NCBI GenBank assembly: GCA_910584255.1
Contig: CAJTXV010000008.1
Coordinates: forward strand, 1-58,374
Length of the DNA: 58,374 bases
Direction: 5' to 3'
Source: an uncultured Bacilli bacterium
GTDB taxonomy: Bacteria; Bacillota_I; Bacilli_A; RF39; UBA660
Of the stretch, positions 14,948-24,328 are shown piece after piece. The translations under genes and the position numbers were made by a program. Every line of letters begins with the position of its first letter. Positions within the stretch are counted from its first letter, which is position 1. The notes under the pieces are model-generated. The model did not search any database. It saw nothing but the letters and a program-made list of their open reading frames with translations, and had not been told where the DNA came from.

Positions 14948-16417
14948 TTATTTTTGTATACGAATAGAAAAAGTAGCAGGACCTTCTATGACATCTCCAT
15001 CTATATTAAACCTTGAACCATGACAAGGACAATCCCATGTTTCCTCTAAAGTATTAAAAACAAGTTTGCATTTTAAATGTGGACAAAGATTATGAACTAT
15101 GTGTTTTTTCCCTACTTGATCAATAAAAATGCCACAATCGATTCCATTAATTTTTAAAATCATCGCATGTTTTGAATGAAATTTTGGATTTTTATTAAAA
15201 TAGGTTTTAGTGTATGCTTTTAAATATTCAAGTCCATTTGTAAATATAGGAATAATATTAGGTTTCATACTGCGTAGAGGAGAAAACAACTCAGTATAAG
15301 CATTTTCCTTTTTTAGGATTAAATCCCCAATGATCTTACCAGCAATCGTTCCATTTGTCATTCCCCAAGCTTGATATCCTGTTGCGATATAAAGATTGGG
15401 CTGGTTTTTATCTAATATTCCAATCCAGGGAAGAGAATCATTCATCATTAAATCTTGGTTCATCCACGAATACTCTGGTTCTTTATGAAAAAAGTGAAGG
15501 AATTCATTTCTACTCTTTTTGTATTCTGTTTCATAATCATAAGAACTGGTAAGCTTTTTCTCTCTAGAACCATAAATTAAATAATCTTTATAATAGCGAA
15601 TAGATTCTAGGGAAGAATCAATATTGATAGCTGTAAAATGATGTGGTGTTTCTACTTTAGCAGCTTGTACATATTCCCGTTTCAAGTAGCCAAAGAGAGG
15701 AAAAAATCCAGGCTTTATAAAAAATGGATAGTGACATGCGACAATGACAATTTTACTAGAGAGTGTTCCTTCACTAGTAGAAATCAAATAAGTACCATCT
15801 TCTTTAAGATGAATATCTTGAACTAGAACCTCTTCTTTTACTTGGACTACTTCTTTGATACTTTTTAGTAATCCCAGTAAATACTTGATAGGATGAAATA
15901 CATACGTATCAGAAACAACAATTCCTTTTAAAATAGGAATTTCTGAAATAGGAAGAGAATCTACTTCTCCTACTTTGATATCAAATCCTTTTAATAAATC
16001 CATTTCTTTTTCTATTTTAGGTATATTTTTTTCCTCATTTGTATAAAGAAAAGAGTCTATCTTTTCTAAGTCACACTTAATTTTTTCCTTCTTTGTAATT
16101 GATTCAATGAGTTTGATGGCTTCTATTTGTGAATCCAAGTACAATTTACTTTTCTTAGTTTCATAGTACTTTTCTAAATTTTGATAAATAGTTCCTTGTA
16201 GGTAATTGATTTTCGCAGTAGTTCTAGAACTGACTCCATTTCCAATTTTTCCTTTATCTAAAAGGGTAATTTTCCAATTGGAATCTTTTAAAAAGTAGGC
16301 ACAAGAAAGACCTGTAATTCCGCCACCTATAATTAAAATATCTGTATCTGTTAATTGATTGTTCTTCCGCTTTGTATTATTCTTATAATCTTTCATCCAG
16401 ATGGATTCTATATTCAT
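14948..16417 (-). CDS. FAD-dependent oxidoreductase with C-terminal Rieske domain
   Basis: A 489-residue protein. The N-terminal DAO-type FAD domain has the dinucleotide motif DILIIGGGITGLSCAYFL (about 26) and a late FAD-contact region YIATGYQAWGMTNG (about 345). The last 90 residues are a Rieske [2Fe-2S] domain with both ligand pairs, CPHLKC and CPCHGSRF. This fusion is a known family of soluble oxidoreductases (YhfW type); the physiological substrate is not established. There is no signal peptide, so it is cytoplasmic. It stands between a cation efflux gene and a membrane protein, all leftward. Confidence 0.88.
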   Translation of the reverse strand: MNIESIWMKDYKNNTKRKNNQLTDTDILIIGGGITGLSCAYFLKDSNWKITLLDKGKIGNGVSSRTTAKINYLQGTIYQNLEKYYETKKSKLYLDSQIEAIKLIESITKKEKIKCDLEKIDSFLYTNEEKNIPKIEKEMDLLKGFDIKVGEVDSLPISEIPILKGIVVSDTYVFHPIKYLLGLLKSIKEVVQVKEEVLVQDIHLKEDGTYLISTSEGTLSSKIVIVACHYPFFIKPGFFPLFGYLKREYVQAAKVETPHHFTAINIDSSLESIRYYKDYLIYGSREKKLTSSYDYETEYKKSRNEFLHFFHKEPEYSWMNQDLMMNDSLPWIGILDKNQPNLYIATGYQAWGMTNGTIAGKIIGDLILKKENAYTELFSPLRSMKPNIIPIFTNGLEYLKAYTKTYFNKNPKFHSKHAMILKINGIDCGIFIDQVGKKHIVHNLCPHLKCKLVFNTLEETWDCPCHGSRFNIDGDVIEGPATFSIRIQK

Positions 16418-16469
16418 TTATACATCACCACTCATAGTATGCACTATTTAAAAAAAATTATGTAATAGA

Positions 16470-17336
16470 TTATTTTGTAGGATTTACATGAACCATACAA
16501 TGTTTAATAATAGGGAATTCTTCTTCAACTTGATCATGTACCAAATGAGCAATACAATGTGCCTGTTCTAAGGAATAACTACCTAAAACGCCAATTTCCA
16601 CTTCTATATATACACGGTTTCCAAATATTCTTGTTTTTAGACTGTCTAGAGACTGAACATTTTTAATTGATAAAATAAACATGCGAATTTGAAACTCCAT
16701 TTCTCTACTACAAGAAGTATCCAGCAATTCTTTAATTGCGTCTTTTAAAATATCTAAAGAGACTTTCAAAATAATGATACAGATTACAAAACTTGCGAGA
16801 CTATCACACCATGTAAAGCCAGCCATACTTCCTAAAATGCCAATCATACTGCCGATGGAGGACATGGCATCACTTCGGTGGTGCCAAGCATCTGCCATCA
16901 ATGCATTCGAATGAATTTTAAGTGCAGCACTTCTCGAATACCAAAACATCGCTTCTTTACTGATAATGGAAACTAGGGCTGCTGCTAGGGCAAGGAAAGT
17001 GGGGAAGATGGTGTGTGGAGACAAGAAACTTTGAATTCCTTTATATCCAATAAAACATCCTGATGCGAATAACAAAATAGCTAAAAATAAAGAAGAAAGG
17101 GACTCGATTCGCTCATGTCCATAAGGATGTTCTTGATCAGCACCTTTCGCTGATAACTTTAGTCCAATCAAAACAATCAAGGTACTAAAGACATCAGAAG
17201 CAGAGTGGATACTATCACTGATCATAGCCATACTATGACCAAAAAAACCAGCAATGAATTTAAAAAAGGAGAGAATTAAATTTAGAATAATCGTCATCCA
17301 AGATACACGTAGTCCAATTCTTTCTTCTCGACTCAT
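16470..17336 (-). CDS. Cation diffusion facilitator (Zn/Fe/Mn efflux)
   Basis: A 288-residue CDF transporter exchanging a divalent metal for protons at the cytoplasmic membrane. The two metal-site motifs are visible: MAMISDSIHSASDVFS in TM2 (about residue 38) and ALMADAWHHRSDAMSS in TM5 (about 145), giving an H/D-type site. A cytoplasmic C-terminal domain of about 85 residues (VQSLDSLKTRIFGNRVYIEVE) closes the protein, as usual. The start at 17336 follows GAGGTGAT. Metal specificity cannot be read with certainty. Confidence 0.9.
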   Translation of the reverse strand: MSREERIGLRVSWMTIILNLILSFFKFIAGFFGHSMAMISDSIHSASDVFSTLIVLIGLKLSAKGADQEHPYGHERIESLSSLFLAILLFASGCFIGYKGIQSFLSPHTIFPTFLALAAALVSIISKEAMFWYSRSAALKIHSNALMADAWHHRSDAMSSIGSMIGILGSMAGFTWCDSLASFVICIIILKVSLDILKDAIKELLDTSCSREMEFQIRMFILSIKNVQSLDSLKTRIFGNRVYIEVEIGVLGSYSLEQAHCIAHLVHDQVEEEFPIIKHCMVHVNPTK

Positions 17337-17445
17337 TCGTATCACCTCATGATATCTAATATATGTAATAAATTAAAAATAAGTTCTTTAACCACTGTAA
17401 AGATAGAAATGAAAAATGTTTAAACTTTATGTTTTGATAGCTACG

Positions 17446-17454
17446 TGTTATACT
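17446..17454 (+). promoter_or_regulatory. Extended -10 promoter of truB
   Basis: TGTTATACT fits the extended -10 form TGnTATAAT. Transcription from it would begin around 17461, which rules out the ATG at 17459 as the truB start. Confidence 0.55.
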
Positions 17455-17473
17455 AATAATGGATGTGGTAGTC

Positions 17474-18382
17474 ATGAAAAGTGGTATTTTAGTTATTCAT
17501 AAACCCAAAGGAATGACTAGTAGAGAAGTTGCGAGTCAAGTTGGAAAAATCTTTCATACAAAAAAGGTAGGACATATGGGTACTCTAGACCCTCTAGCAG
17601 AAGGAGTGTTAGTTCTTGGAATCAATCAAGGTACGAAGGTAATTGAACTGCTATCTTCTTCTGAGAAAGAATATATTGCAGAAGCTGTGATGAGTATTAA
17701 CAGTGATACCTTAGATATTACAGGTAAATTAAATGAATTTCCTTTAGAAAAGACCTATACCTTTGAAAAACTCAAGCAAGTATTAGAAAATTTTCATGGT
17801 ATCTATCAACAGGAAGTACCTTTATATTCAGCAGTGCATGTAGATGGAAAACGATTATACCAATATGCAAGAAATAGGGAGGAAGTTTTACTTCCCTCGA
17901 AAGAAGTTGAAATTAAAGAAATAGAACTCATGGAGTTTCTTAAAAATCCAAATCATCCTACATTTCGTTTTAGGGTATCTGTTAGTAAAGGAACCTATAT
18001 CAGAAGTCTGATTCGAGATATTGGGAAACAATTAGAATGTCCTTCCATCATGAAGAACTTACTTCGGACAAGACAAGGAAATTTTGTATTAGAAGAAGCC
18101 GTTCCATTAGAAAATGTAAGTGAGGAAACTCCTTTCATCAAAATAGAAGATGCACTTTATAGGTCGGGGGAATATGATATAGTAGTGGTAAATCAAGAGT
18201 TAGAATTTAAAATTCAAAACGGAGCAATTTTACCAAGAAACTTTTCAAAAGAATATGCCATTATGTTAAATGAACAAAAAGAATTACTGGCCATTTATCA
18301 AAAGTATGAAAAAGATGCTACTTTGATGAAACCTTGGAAAGTATTGAATACGAGGAGTATGGAAAATGAAAAAATTAAGTGA
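17474..18382 (+). CDS. truB: tRNA pseudouridine(55) synthase TruB
   Basis: Isomerises U55 in the tRNA T-loop. The 302-residue protein has the family start GILVIHKPKGMTSREV, the catalytic Asp in GHMGTLDPLAEGVL (about residue 39), Tyr in PLYSAVHVDGKRLYQYAR, and RVSVSKGTYIRSLIRDIG. The extra C-terminal part of about 70 residues probably stands for the PUA-like region. The start at 17474 is chosen from the family N-terminus and the promoter position. It overlaps murE by 17 bp, so the two are co-translated. In Bacillus truB usually sits with ribF in the rpsO region, so this context is different. Confidence 0.93.
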   Translation: MKSGILVIHKPKGMTSREVASQVGKIFHTKKVGHMGTLDPLAEGVLVLGINQGTKVIELLSSSEKEYIAEAVMSINSDTLDITGKLNEFPLEKTYTFEKLKQVLENFHGIYQQEVPLYSAVHVDGKRLYQYARNREEVLLPSKEVEIKEIELMEFLKNPNHPTFRFRVSVSKGTYIRSLIRDIGKQLECPSIMKNLLRTRQGNFVLEEAVPLENVSEETPFIKIEDALYRSGEYDIVVVNQELEFKIQNGAILPRNFSKEYAIMLNEQKELLAIYQKYEKDATLMKPWKVLNTRSMENEKIK

Positions 18383-19796
18383 ACTATATGAGGGATACCC
18401 TGATATTCCGATAGAGGGAATAAAGATAAATTCGAAAGAAGTGACTCCAGGTGACTTATTTGTTTGTACAATGGGGGTAACGACGGACCGTCATGATTAT
18501 ATTGAGGATGCAATTTTACATGGTGCGAGTGCAGCAGTAGTCAGCCGAGATGTTTCATGTAGTGTTCCAACGATTCGAGTAGGAAATACCAATTTAGAAC
18601 TTCCACGGCTTGCTTCTAAATTTTATGATTATCCAGAAAAAAAACTAAAAATCTTAGCAGTGACTGGAACCAATGGAAAAACAACAACTGCAGAAATTAT
18701 TCAATATTTACTAGGAAAGGAAACATGTGGATATTTAGGAACTAATGGGATTCGTTGTAGTAAATTTGACTCTCCAATTCGTAATACTACCCCAGATAGC
18801 GATCGACTTTATCAATATTTTCGTAAATTTGTAGATGCCGGATGTAAATATTTAAGTATGGAGGCTTCTTCGGAAGCATTTTTTAGAAATCGCTTAGACA
18901 ATTTGCACTTTGATGTAGGAATTATTACAAATATTACGAAAGATCATTTAAATGTTCATAAAACGATAGAAAACTATGTTTCTTGTAAAAAACAGATATT
19001 AAAGCAAATAAAAGAAACAGGAGTGTCGATTTTAAATACAGAAGATCAATATTTTAAGGAATGTTTGAATCTTTCAAAGCAAGCTCTAACCTATGGAAAA
19101 ATGGAAGGAGCAACACTTCAAATTATCTCTTATCAATTAAAAAATTCAAAAACGGAGATTGTTTTAAGGTATAAAGAAGAAGACTATACAGTTTTAAGTC
19201 CATTACTTGGAGAATTTAATGTATATAACTTATGTGCGGCTCTTTTAGGGGGACTCTCATTAGGAATTTCCCTAGATCAACTACTAAAAAGAATTCCAAC
19301 GATTAAAACACCTTCTGGTAGATTAGAATTTTTAGAGTTTGGTCAACCTTATAAAATCGTACTAGATTACGCTCATACACCAGATGCCTTTTCTAAAATT
19401 TATCCCTTTTTAAATTCCATCAAAGAAAAAAGATTGATAACAGTAACAGGAAGTGCTGGAGGAAGAGAGATAGAAAAACGAGGGCCTATGGGAAAAATTG
19501 TATTAGAAAACTCCGACTTAGTCATTTTTACGATGGATGACCCAAGAAGTGAAAACGTAGATTCTATTATTGATGATTTAATTAGCAACTCTAATTTAAA
19601 AAATTATAAACGAATTCAAAATCGAGAAGAAGCAATTCACTATGCCCTTTCGATTGCAAAAGAAAAAGACATTGTTTTAATTGCAGGGAAGGGAACCGAT
19701 AATTATATGGCAATTGGAGATCAATATATTCCATATTGTGATTTAGACGTTATAAAATCATATTTTAAAACAAGTAAAAAGAAAGATGCTCTATAG
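18366..19796 (+). CDS. murE: UDP-MurNAc-tripeptide synthetase MurE
   Basis: Adds the third stem-peptide residue to UDP-MurNAc-L-Ala-D-Glu in peptidoglycan synthesis. The 476-residue Mur ligase has the ATP loop VTGTNGKTTTAE (about 99), the carbamylated-Lys region (VSCKKQIL), DYAHTPDAFSK (about 338) and GREIEKRGPMGK. The specificity loop reads DDPRSENVD; the Arg corresponds to the DNPR motif of meso-diaminopimelate enzymes rather than DNPA of Lys enzymes. That favours DAP, but the first Asp is non-standard, so this is not decisive. The gene overlaps truB at its start and ends tail-to-tail with sigK. Confidence 0.93.
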   Translation: MKKLSELYEGYPDIPIEGIKINSKEVTPGDLFVCTMGVTTDRHDYIEDAILHGASAAVVSRDVSCSVPTIRVGNTNLELPRLASKFYDYPEKKLKILAVTGTNGKTTTAEIIQYLLGKETCGYLGTNGIRCSKFDSPIRNTTPDSDRLYQYFRKFVDAGCKYLSMEASSEAFFRNRLDNLHFDVGIITNITKDHLNVHKTIENYVSCKKQILKQIKETGVSILNTEDQYFKECLNLSKQALTYGKMEGATLQIISYQLKNSKTEIVLRYKEEDYTVLSPLLGEFNVYNLCAALLGGLSLGISLDQLLKRIPTIKTPSGRLEFLEFGQPYKIVLDYAHTPDAFSKIYPFLNSIKEKRLITVTGSAGGREIEKRGPMGKIVLENSDLVIFTMDDPRSENVDSIIDDLISNSNLKNYKRIQNREEAIHYALSIAKEKDIVLIAGKGTDNYMAIGDQYIPYCDLDVIKSYFKTSKKKDAL

Positions 19797-19807
19797 TCTT
19801 TCTTTTT
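19776..19807. terminator. Bidirectional terminator between murE and sigK
   Basis: Perfect 11-bp hairpin AAAAAGAAAGA/TCTTTCTTTTT with a 10-nt loop that contains both convergent stop codons. U-tracts are available in both directions. Confidence 0.75.
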
Positions 19808-20498
19808 GTTGATTGTTTTTTAAAAATTCTCGTAAAATTTTTGTTAATGCACGTTTTTCAATACGTGATACATAACTACGTGAAATTTTTAATTCTTTGG
19901 CAATTGTCTTTTGTGTTTGGCATTCAAAATGATACAAACCATACCTTCTAATCACAATTTCCTTTTCTCTAGGAGTTAATATGTTTAAATACTGAATGAG
20001 TAGTTGGATATTTTCCTTTTTATCCATTTCTTCTAAAAAATCAGGTTTTGGTGCTTTTAATATATCTAAAATTGTAATCTCGTTTCCTTCTTTATCAAAG
20101 CCAATCGATTCGTTGAGGGAAATATTTTTTAAATTTTTGTTGTTTGCCCGAAAGAACATTAAGATTTCGTTTTCTATACACTTTGCACAATAAGTTGTAA
20201 TCTTTACTTGGCGTTTAGAGGAGTAAGAATCAATTCCTTTGATTAAACCAATCGTTCCTATACTAATTAGATCATCTTGATCTTCCATCTTAGAATCATA
20301 TTTCTTGACAATATGTGCAACTAATCTTAAATTATGTTCAATTAGTTTATTTCTGGCATCCATATTTCCTTGTTCTAATTTTTTAATGCATTCTGCTTCT
20401 TCCTCTTTAGAGAGAGGATCTGGAAATACATTGTTGGAATAAGATGCATTAAAAAGGGAAAAATTAGAAAATAGAAAAGAAATTAATTTTTTTAACAT
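19791..20498 (-). CDS. sigK: RNA polymerase sporulation sigma factor SigK (pro-form)
   Basis: The late mother-cell sigma factor. The 235-residue protein has region 2 (NLRLVAHIVKKYDSK, DLISIGTIGLIKGIDSY, CAKCIENEILMFFR), the diagnostic SLNESIGFDKEGNEITILDIL and region 4 (TPREKEIVIRRYGLY, SRSYVSRIEKRALTKI). Before FPDPLS lies a hydrophobic leader of about 20 residues ending in NAS|YSNN, in register with the VS|YVKNN processing site of Bacillus pro-SigK. It is therefore made as a membrane-bound pro-protein, and the gene is not interrupted by a skin element. The start at 20498 follows TTAGGTGAT. A SigE-like promoter precedes it. Confidence 0.93.
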   Translation of the reverse strand: MLKKLISFLFSNFSLFNASYSNNVFPDPLSKEEEAECIKKLEQGNMDARNKLIEHNLRLVAHIVKKYDSKMEDQDDLISIGTIGLIKGIDSYSSKRQVKITTYCAKCIENEILMFFRANNKNLKNISLNESIGFDKEGNEITILDILKAPKPDFLEEMDKKENIQLLIQYLNILTPREKEIVIRRYGLYHFECQTQKTIAKELKISRSYVSRIEKRALTKILREFLKNNQQKERL

Positions 20499-20513
20499 AA
20501 CATCACCTAATAA

Positions 20514-20543
20514 AATATATGTCAATTTTTGTTGTTAAAATAC
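20514..20543 (-). promoter_or_regulatory. Putative SigE promoter of sigK
   Basis: On the minus strand GTATTTT, 15 bp, CATATATT matches the SigE consensus (KMATATW, 14-15 bp, CATACAHT) at 5 of 7 and 7 of 8 positions. SigE-dependent transcription of sigK is the known arrangement in spore formers. Confidence 0.5.
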
Positions 20544-20616
20544 TAATTTTAGATTTAAAAAAAGAAAGATTTGTGATAGAATGAAAAAAGGAAAGAATAA
20601 GGGTCGAGGTGGTAAA

Positions 20617-22572
20617 ATGGCCAATCAAAAAAATAAGAATCAAATCCAGAATAAAAATAAAAACAGAACTCAAAATCAAATTAAAAGTAATTTGAATAAG
20701 GAAGCAACGAGTGCCAAGTTAAAAGTATCATCACCTAAAAATAAAGGTACTTCGAAATCGAATGTCAACAATACTAATACTAGGAAAAAATCAACGAAAA
20801 CAAGTGTAGGAAGAAATTCCAAACAAACAACTTCTATCAATCAGGAACAATCACCCAAAGAAAAAAAGATTAAAAAAGAAACAGAATTTGAAAAGTTAGG
20901 ACTTTCAAATCGAAATTTTGAGGAAGAAATTGAAGAAGATATTAAAAAACGCTCGAAGGAATTAGAAGAACTTTCAGAAATTTTACTATCTCGTACTATT
21001 TTTGAAGAAGAAAACACGAAGGAAGTAGAAATTCCCTTAAGTGAAGAAATTTTTGAAAAATTAGAAAGTGCATTGGAGGAAACAACCGTCACTCAAAATA
21101 TACTACCAGTTGAATCAAAGAAAGATTTACCTAAGAAGAAAAAAAATAAGAAACGTAAAGTAATATTGATCGATATACTATTGCTTTTAATCTGTACGAT
21201 TTTATTTTCTGTACTCCTATCTATTACTCCTAAGATTCATCTTTTAGGAGATGCGACCATGAAACTAGATTATGGAACTCCCTATGTAGAACCAGGTGCA
21301 ACTGCAAAATATTTGGGAAAGGACTATACCAAAAGACTAAAAATTACGGGAAAAGTTTCTATAGATAAGGTTGGAGTTTACTATATAACCTATAAAATTA
21401 AGGATTCCTCTTTTCAATTAACAAAGTCGCGAAAAATAGAAGTAGTAGATAGGAAGGCACCCATCATCAAACTAACAGGTAATAAAGAAGCAAAAATTTG
21501 TCCAGGCAGTACCTATAATGAAGAAGGAATAGAAGCAATCGACGAATACGAAGGTGATTTAACAAAACAGGTAAAAATAGAAAAAGAAAAAGATTATATT
21601 ACTTATTCTGTGAAAGATTCTTCCAATAATGAAGCCAAAGTCGTTCGAAAAATTGTAGAAGTAGATGAAGAAAAACCAAAGATTGAATTAGAAGGTAGTA
21701 AAACGGTTTATGCAGATTTTGAAGGAACTTATAAGGAACCTGGATATAAAGCATTCGATAATTGTGATGGGGATATTACAAATCAGGTCGAAGTTAAAGG
21801 AAGTGTAGACACCAGTAAAATTGGACGTTATCAATTAACATATTCTGTCAAAGATAGAGGTGGAAATACGGAAGAAGTAGAAAGAACAGTCATTGTTTCT
21901 AAAAGAACAGACCCAGAAAGTGGAATCTTAAAAACAGGTGCAATTTACTTGACGTTTGATGATGGACCAAATCCTGGAACGACTAGTAAAATTTTAGATA
22001 TTTTAAAAGAAGAGGGAGTAAAAGCTACGTTCTTTGTAACAGCGAATGGTCCAGACAGTTTACTAAAAAGAGAATTTGATGAAGGACATTCGATTGCCCT
22101 ACATACAGCAACACATGATTATTCCTATGTATATCGTTCAGAAGAAAACTATTTTGAAGATTTAAAACGAGTATCTGATCGGGTCAAGAGAGTCACTGGT
22201 CAGGAAACAAAACTCATTCGTTTTCCTGGGGGAAGTAGTAATACTGTCAGTAGGCATTATAGTCAAGGGATTATGACTAGACTTACGAATGAAGTATTAG
22301 AAAGAGGATATCGCTATTATGACTGGAATGTAGATGCATCAGACGCATGGCAATGTGCGAAGAGTAGCGTAAGTAATAAAAAAGATTGTGTATATAACAA
22401 TGTGACTAGAAACTTAAGTAAGTCCCATGCAAATATTGTGTTAATGCATGATGTGAAACAACATACTGCAGATGCCTTACGTGATATCATTCGCTATGGA
22501 AAAGAAAATGGATACTCATTTGAATTAATTGATACAGGAACGAAAATGGTGCGCTTTAAAGTAAATAATTAA
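20617..22572 (+). CDS. Membrane-anchored polysaccharide deacetylase with Ig-like repeats (PgdA-like)
   Basis: A 651-residue protein. A Lys/Asn-rich cytoplasmic region of about 180 residues is followed by one TM (VILIDILLLLICTILFSVLL), three DUF5011-type Ig-like repeats (LLGDATMKLDYGTPYVEPGA; KLTGNKEAKICPGSTYNEEG; LEGSKTVYADFEGTYKEPG) and a NodB deacetylase. The catalytic motifs are complete: LTFDDGPNPG, HTATHD, RFPGGSSNT, DWNVDASD and IVLMHD. It probably removes acetyl groups from peptidoglycan GlcNAc outside the cell, a lysozyme-resistance activity. The start at 20617 follows GAGGTGG; a -10-like TAGAAT at about 20577 excludes the ATG at 20581. Confidence 0.88.
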   Translation: MANQKNKNQIQNKNKNRTQNQIKSNLNKEATSAKLKVSSPKNKGTSKSNVNNTNTRKKSTKTSVGRNSKQTTSINQEQSPKEKKIKKETEFEKLGLSNRNFEEEIEEDIKKRSKELEELSEILLSRTIFEEENTKEVEIPLSEEIFEKLESALEETTVTQNILPVESKKDLPKKKKNKKRKVILIDILLLLICTILFSVLLSITPKIHLLGDATMKLDYGTPYVEPGATAKYLGKDYTKRLKITGKVSIDKVGVYYITYKIKDSSFQLTKSRKIEVVDRKAPIIKLTGNKEAKICPGSTYNEEGIEAIDEYEGDLTKQVKIEKEKDYITYSVKDSSNNEAKVVRKIVEVDEEKPKIELEGSKTVYADFEGTYKEPGYKAFDNCDGDITNQVEVKGSVDTSKIGRYQLTYSVKDRGGNTEEVERTVIVSKRTDPESGILKTGAIYLTFDDGPNPGTTSKILDILKEEGVKATFFVTANGPDSLLKREFDEGHSIALHTATHDYSYVYRSEENYFEDLKRVSDRVKRVTGQETKLIRFPGGSSNTVSRHYSQGIMTRLTNEVLERGYRYYDWNVDASDAWQCAKSSVSNKKDCVYNNVTRNLSKSHANIVLMHDVKQHTADALRDIIRYGKENGYSFELIDTGTKMVRFKVNN

Positions 22573-22575
22573 TCA

Positions 22576-22604
22576 TTGAAACAAAAAAGAAAATTGTATA
22601 TAAT
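22576..22604 (+). promoter_or_regulatory. SigA promoter of yqeG-yqeH
   Basis: TTGAAA, 17 bp, TATAAT, ending 17 bp before the yqeG start. Confidence 0.75.
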
Positions 22605-22621
22605 ATGGACTAGGTGAAGCC

Positions 22622-23140
22622 ATGAAAAAATTTTATCCAACAATTTACCAAAAAAGCATACATGATATTAACTATCAAAAACTTTATGATAAAGGAATTC
22701 GGTGTTTAATCTTTGATTTAGATAATACCATTGCTTTGATTGATCAAAAGTATGTGGACTCTAAAACAAAAAAACTATTTCAAAAATTAAAAAAAGATTT
22801 TCGTCTACTGATCATTTCCAATAGTAATCAAAAAAGAGTAGAACCTTATTCTAAAATGTTAGATTGTGATTATATTTCAAGTGCATTAAAGCCTTTAAGC
22901 TATGGATATAGAAAAATTATAAAAAAGTATCATTTAAAAAAAGAAGAAATGGCTATGATTGGAGATCAATTAGTAACGGATATTTTTGTTGGAAATCGGA
23001 TGACAGGGTACACTATATTAGTAGATCCTATGGGAAAAAGGGATTTAAAAATCACGACATTGAATCGCTTTATTGAAAGGAAAATTTTTCGTCATTTTGA
23101 AAAAACAAAGCAAATGAAAAAAGGTGAATATTATGAGTAA
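22622..23140 (+). CDS. yqeG: YqeG family HAD-IIIA phosphatase
   Basis: A 172-residue HAD-superfamily protein with nucleophile motif FDLDNTIALID (about residue 31), motif II ISNSNQ, Lys in SALKP and GDQLVTDIFVGNR as motif IV. YqeG is often described as a phosphatidylglycerophosphatase-like or general HAD phosphatase; its substrate is unsettled. As in Bacillus it is followed by yqeH, here overlapping by 8 bp, but the following aroE-yqeI-nadD genes are missing from this place. The start follows TAGGTGAAG. Confidence 0.88.
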   Translation: MKKFYPTIYQKSIHDINYQKLYDKGIRCLIFDLDNTIALIDQKYVDSKTKKLFQKLKKDFRLLIISNSNQKRVEPYSKMLDCDYISSALKPLSYGYRKIIKKYHLKKEEMAMIGDQLVTDIFVGNRMTGYTILVDPMGKRDLKITTLNRFIERKIFRHFEKTKQMKKGEYYE

Positions 23141-24140
23141 AAAGAAATATTGTTCGGGATGCGGAGTCTTACTACAAGAAGAAAACATTGCCCAAGAAGG
23201 ATATACCACTTCATTAGAAAATGAAATTTGTCAAAGATGCTTTCGGATGAAAAATTATGGAGAATATCAAGTTTCTATAAAATCCAACGAAGAATATTTA
23301 AGCATTTTAAAATCGATTGGTCGTAAAAAAGATTTAGTATTACATATCATAGACTTAATCAACATTGATAAAGACTTGGAACTAGTAAGAAGCGTGATAA
23401 AAAATAAAATGATTCTAGTTTTGAATAAGCGAGATGTTTTACCAAAGAGCGTAAAAGATGAAAAAATTATTTCCTATTTTAAAGATTTAGAATTAGGATA
23501 TGAAGACATTGTAATTATCAGTTCCAATAAGAATTACAACTTAGATGAACTTTATAAAAAGATAAAAAAGTATCAAACGAGTAACAATGTTTATGTGGTA
23601 GGTCATACCAATACTGGAAAAAGTAGCCTAATAAATCGTATGATTGAAGATTATTCAGAAAGCAATAAAGAGTTAACCATTTCTCCTTTACCTTCTACTA
23701 CATTAAATGAAATAGAAATTCAATTAAATAATAAATTGACGCTCATTGATACTCCTGGTTTAGTAGATCATGGAAATATTGTAAATTATGTAGAGAGTTC
23801 ACTGTTAAAAAAAATTAGTCCTAAAAAAGAAATTAAACCAAAGACGTATCAATTAAAACCAAACCAATGCCTGATTATTCAGGATATGATTCGCATAGAT
23901 TATGTAGAAGGAGAAAGAAACAGTTTTACTTTATATATATCCAATGATTTAAAAGTAAAAAGAATGAATGCACGTAGACAAACTCGATTAAAAGACTTAT
24001 GTAAGACAACCTACCAAATTAAGTATGGGGAAGATTTAGTAATCAATGGTCTTGGATGGATTAAGATTGTAGAAAAAGGAACGGTTGACTTATATGCAGA
24101 TAAAGATATTGAATCATTTACTCGAAAATCTTTAATATAA
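23133..24140 (+). CDS. yqeH: Ribosome-biogenesis GTPase YqeH
   Basis: A circularly permuted GTPase of 335 residues needed for 30S ribosome assembly in Bacillus. An N-terminal zinc motif (CSGCG ... CQRC) is followed by the permuted order: G4 NKRD (about 106), G5 SSNKN, G1 GHTNTGKSS (about 158), then G3 DTPG (about 208). A C-terminal RNA-binding region follows. The start at 23133 follows AAGGTGAAT within yqeG. It is the last gene of its operon; a terminator follows. Confidence 0.93.
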   Translation: MSKKKYCSGCGVLLQEENIAQEGYTTSLENEICQRCFRMKNYGEYQVSIKSNEEYLSILKSIGRKKDLVLHIIDLINIDKDLELVRSVIKNKMILVLNKRDVLPKSVKDEKIISYFKDLELGYEDIVIISSNKNYNLDELYKKIKKYQTSNNVYVVGHTNTGKSSLINRMIEDYSESNKELTISPLPSTTLNEIEIQLNNKLTLIDTPGLVDHGNIVNYVESSLLKKISPKKEIKPKTYQLKPNQCLIIQDMIRIDYVEGERNSFTLYISNDLKVKRMNARRQTRLKDLCKTTYQIKYGEDLVINGLGWIKIVEKGTVDLYADKDIESFTRKSLI

Positions 24141-24145
24141 ATAGG

Positions 24146-24172
24146 AAAAGAAGCAGAGTGTCTTCTTTTTTT
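24146..24172 (+). terminator. Terminator after yqeH
   Basis: AAAAGAAG/CTTCTTTT hairpin with an 8-nt loop, ending in a T-run. Confidence 0.65.
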
Positions 24173-24264
24173 GGTATAATCTTGTATAAGAGAAAGTGAA
24201 TCTATTGAAAATTTTATCTTTTTTCACTAGGCATTGAGAATATTTCTGCTGATGATTTCATTCA

Positions 24265-24294
24265 TTTACGAATATTAGGAATTCATGGTATAAT
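24265..24294 (+). promoter_or_regulatory. Probable promoter of dnaG-rpoD
   Basis: TTTACG, 18 bp, TATAAT, ending 34 bp before the dnaG start. The rest of the 180-bp gap shows nothing else. Confidence 0.5.
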
Positions 24295-24328
24295 ATTTTC
24301 GATTTGTTAGAAAATTTAGGAGGTGGGT

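Noticed and set aside
19791..20498. SigK interrupted by a skin-like element
   Set aside because: The reading frame is continuous from leader to region 4.
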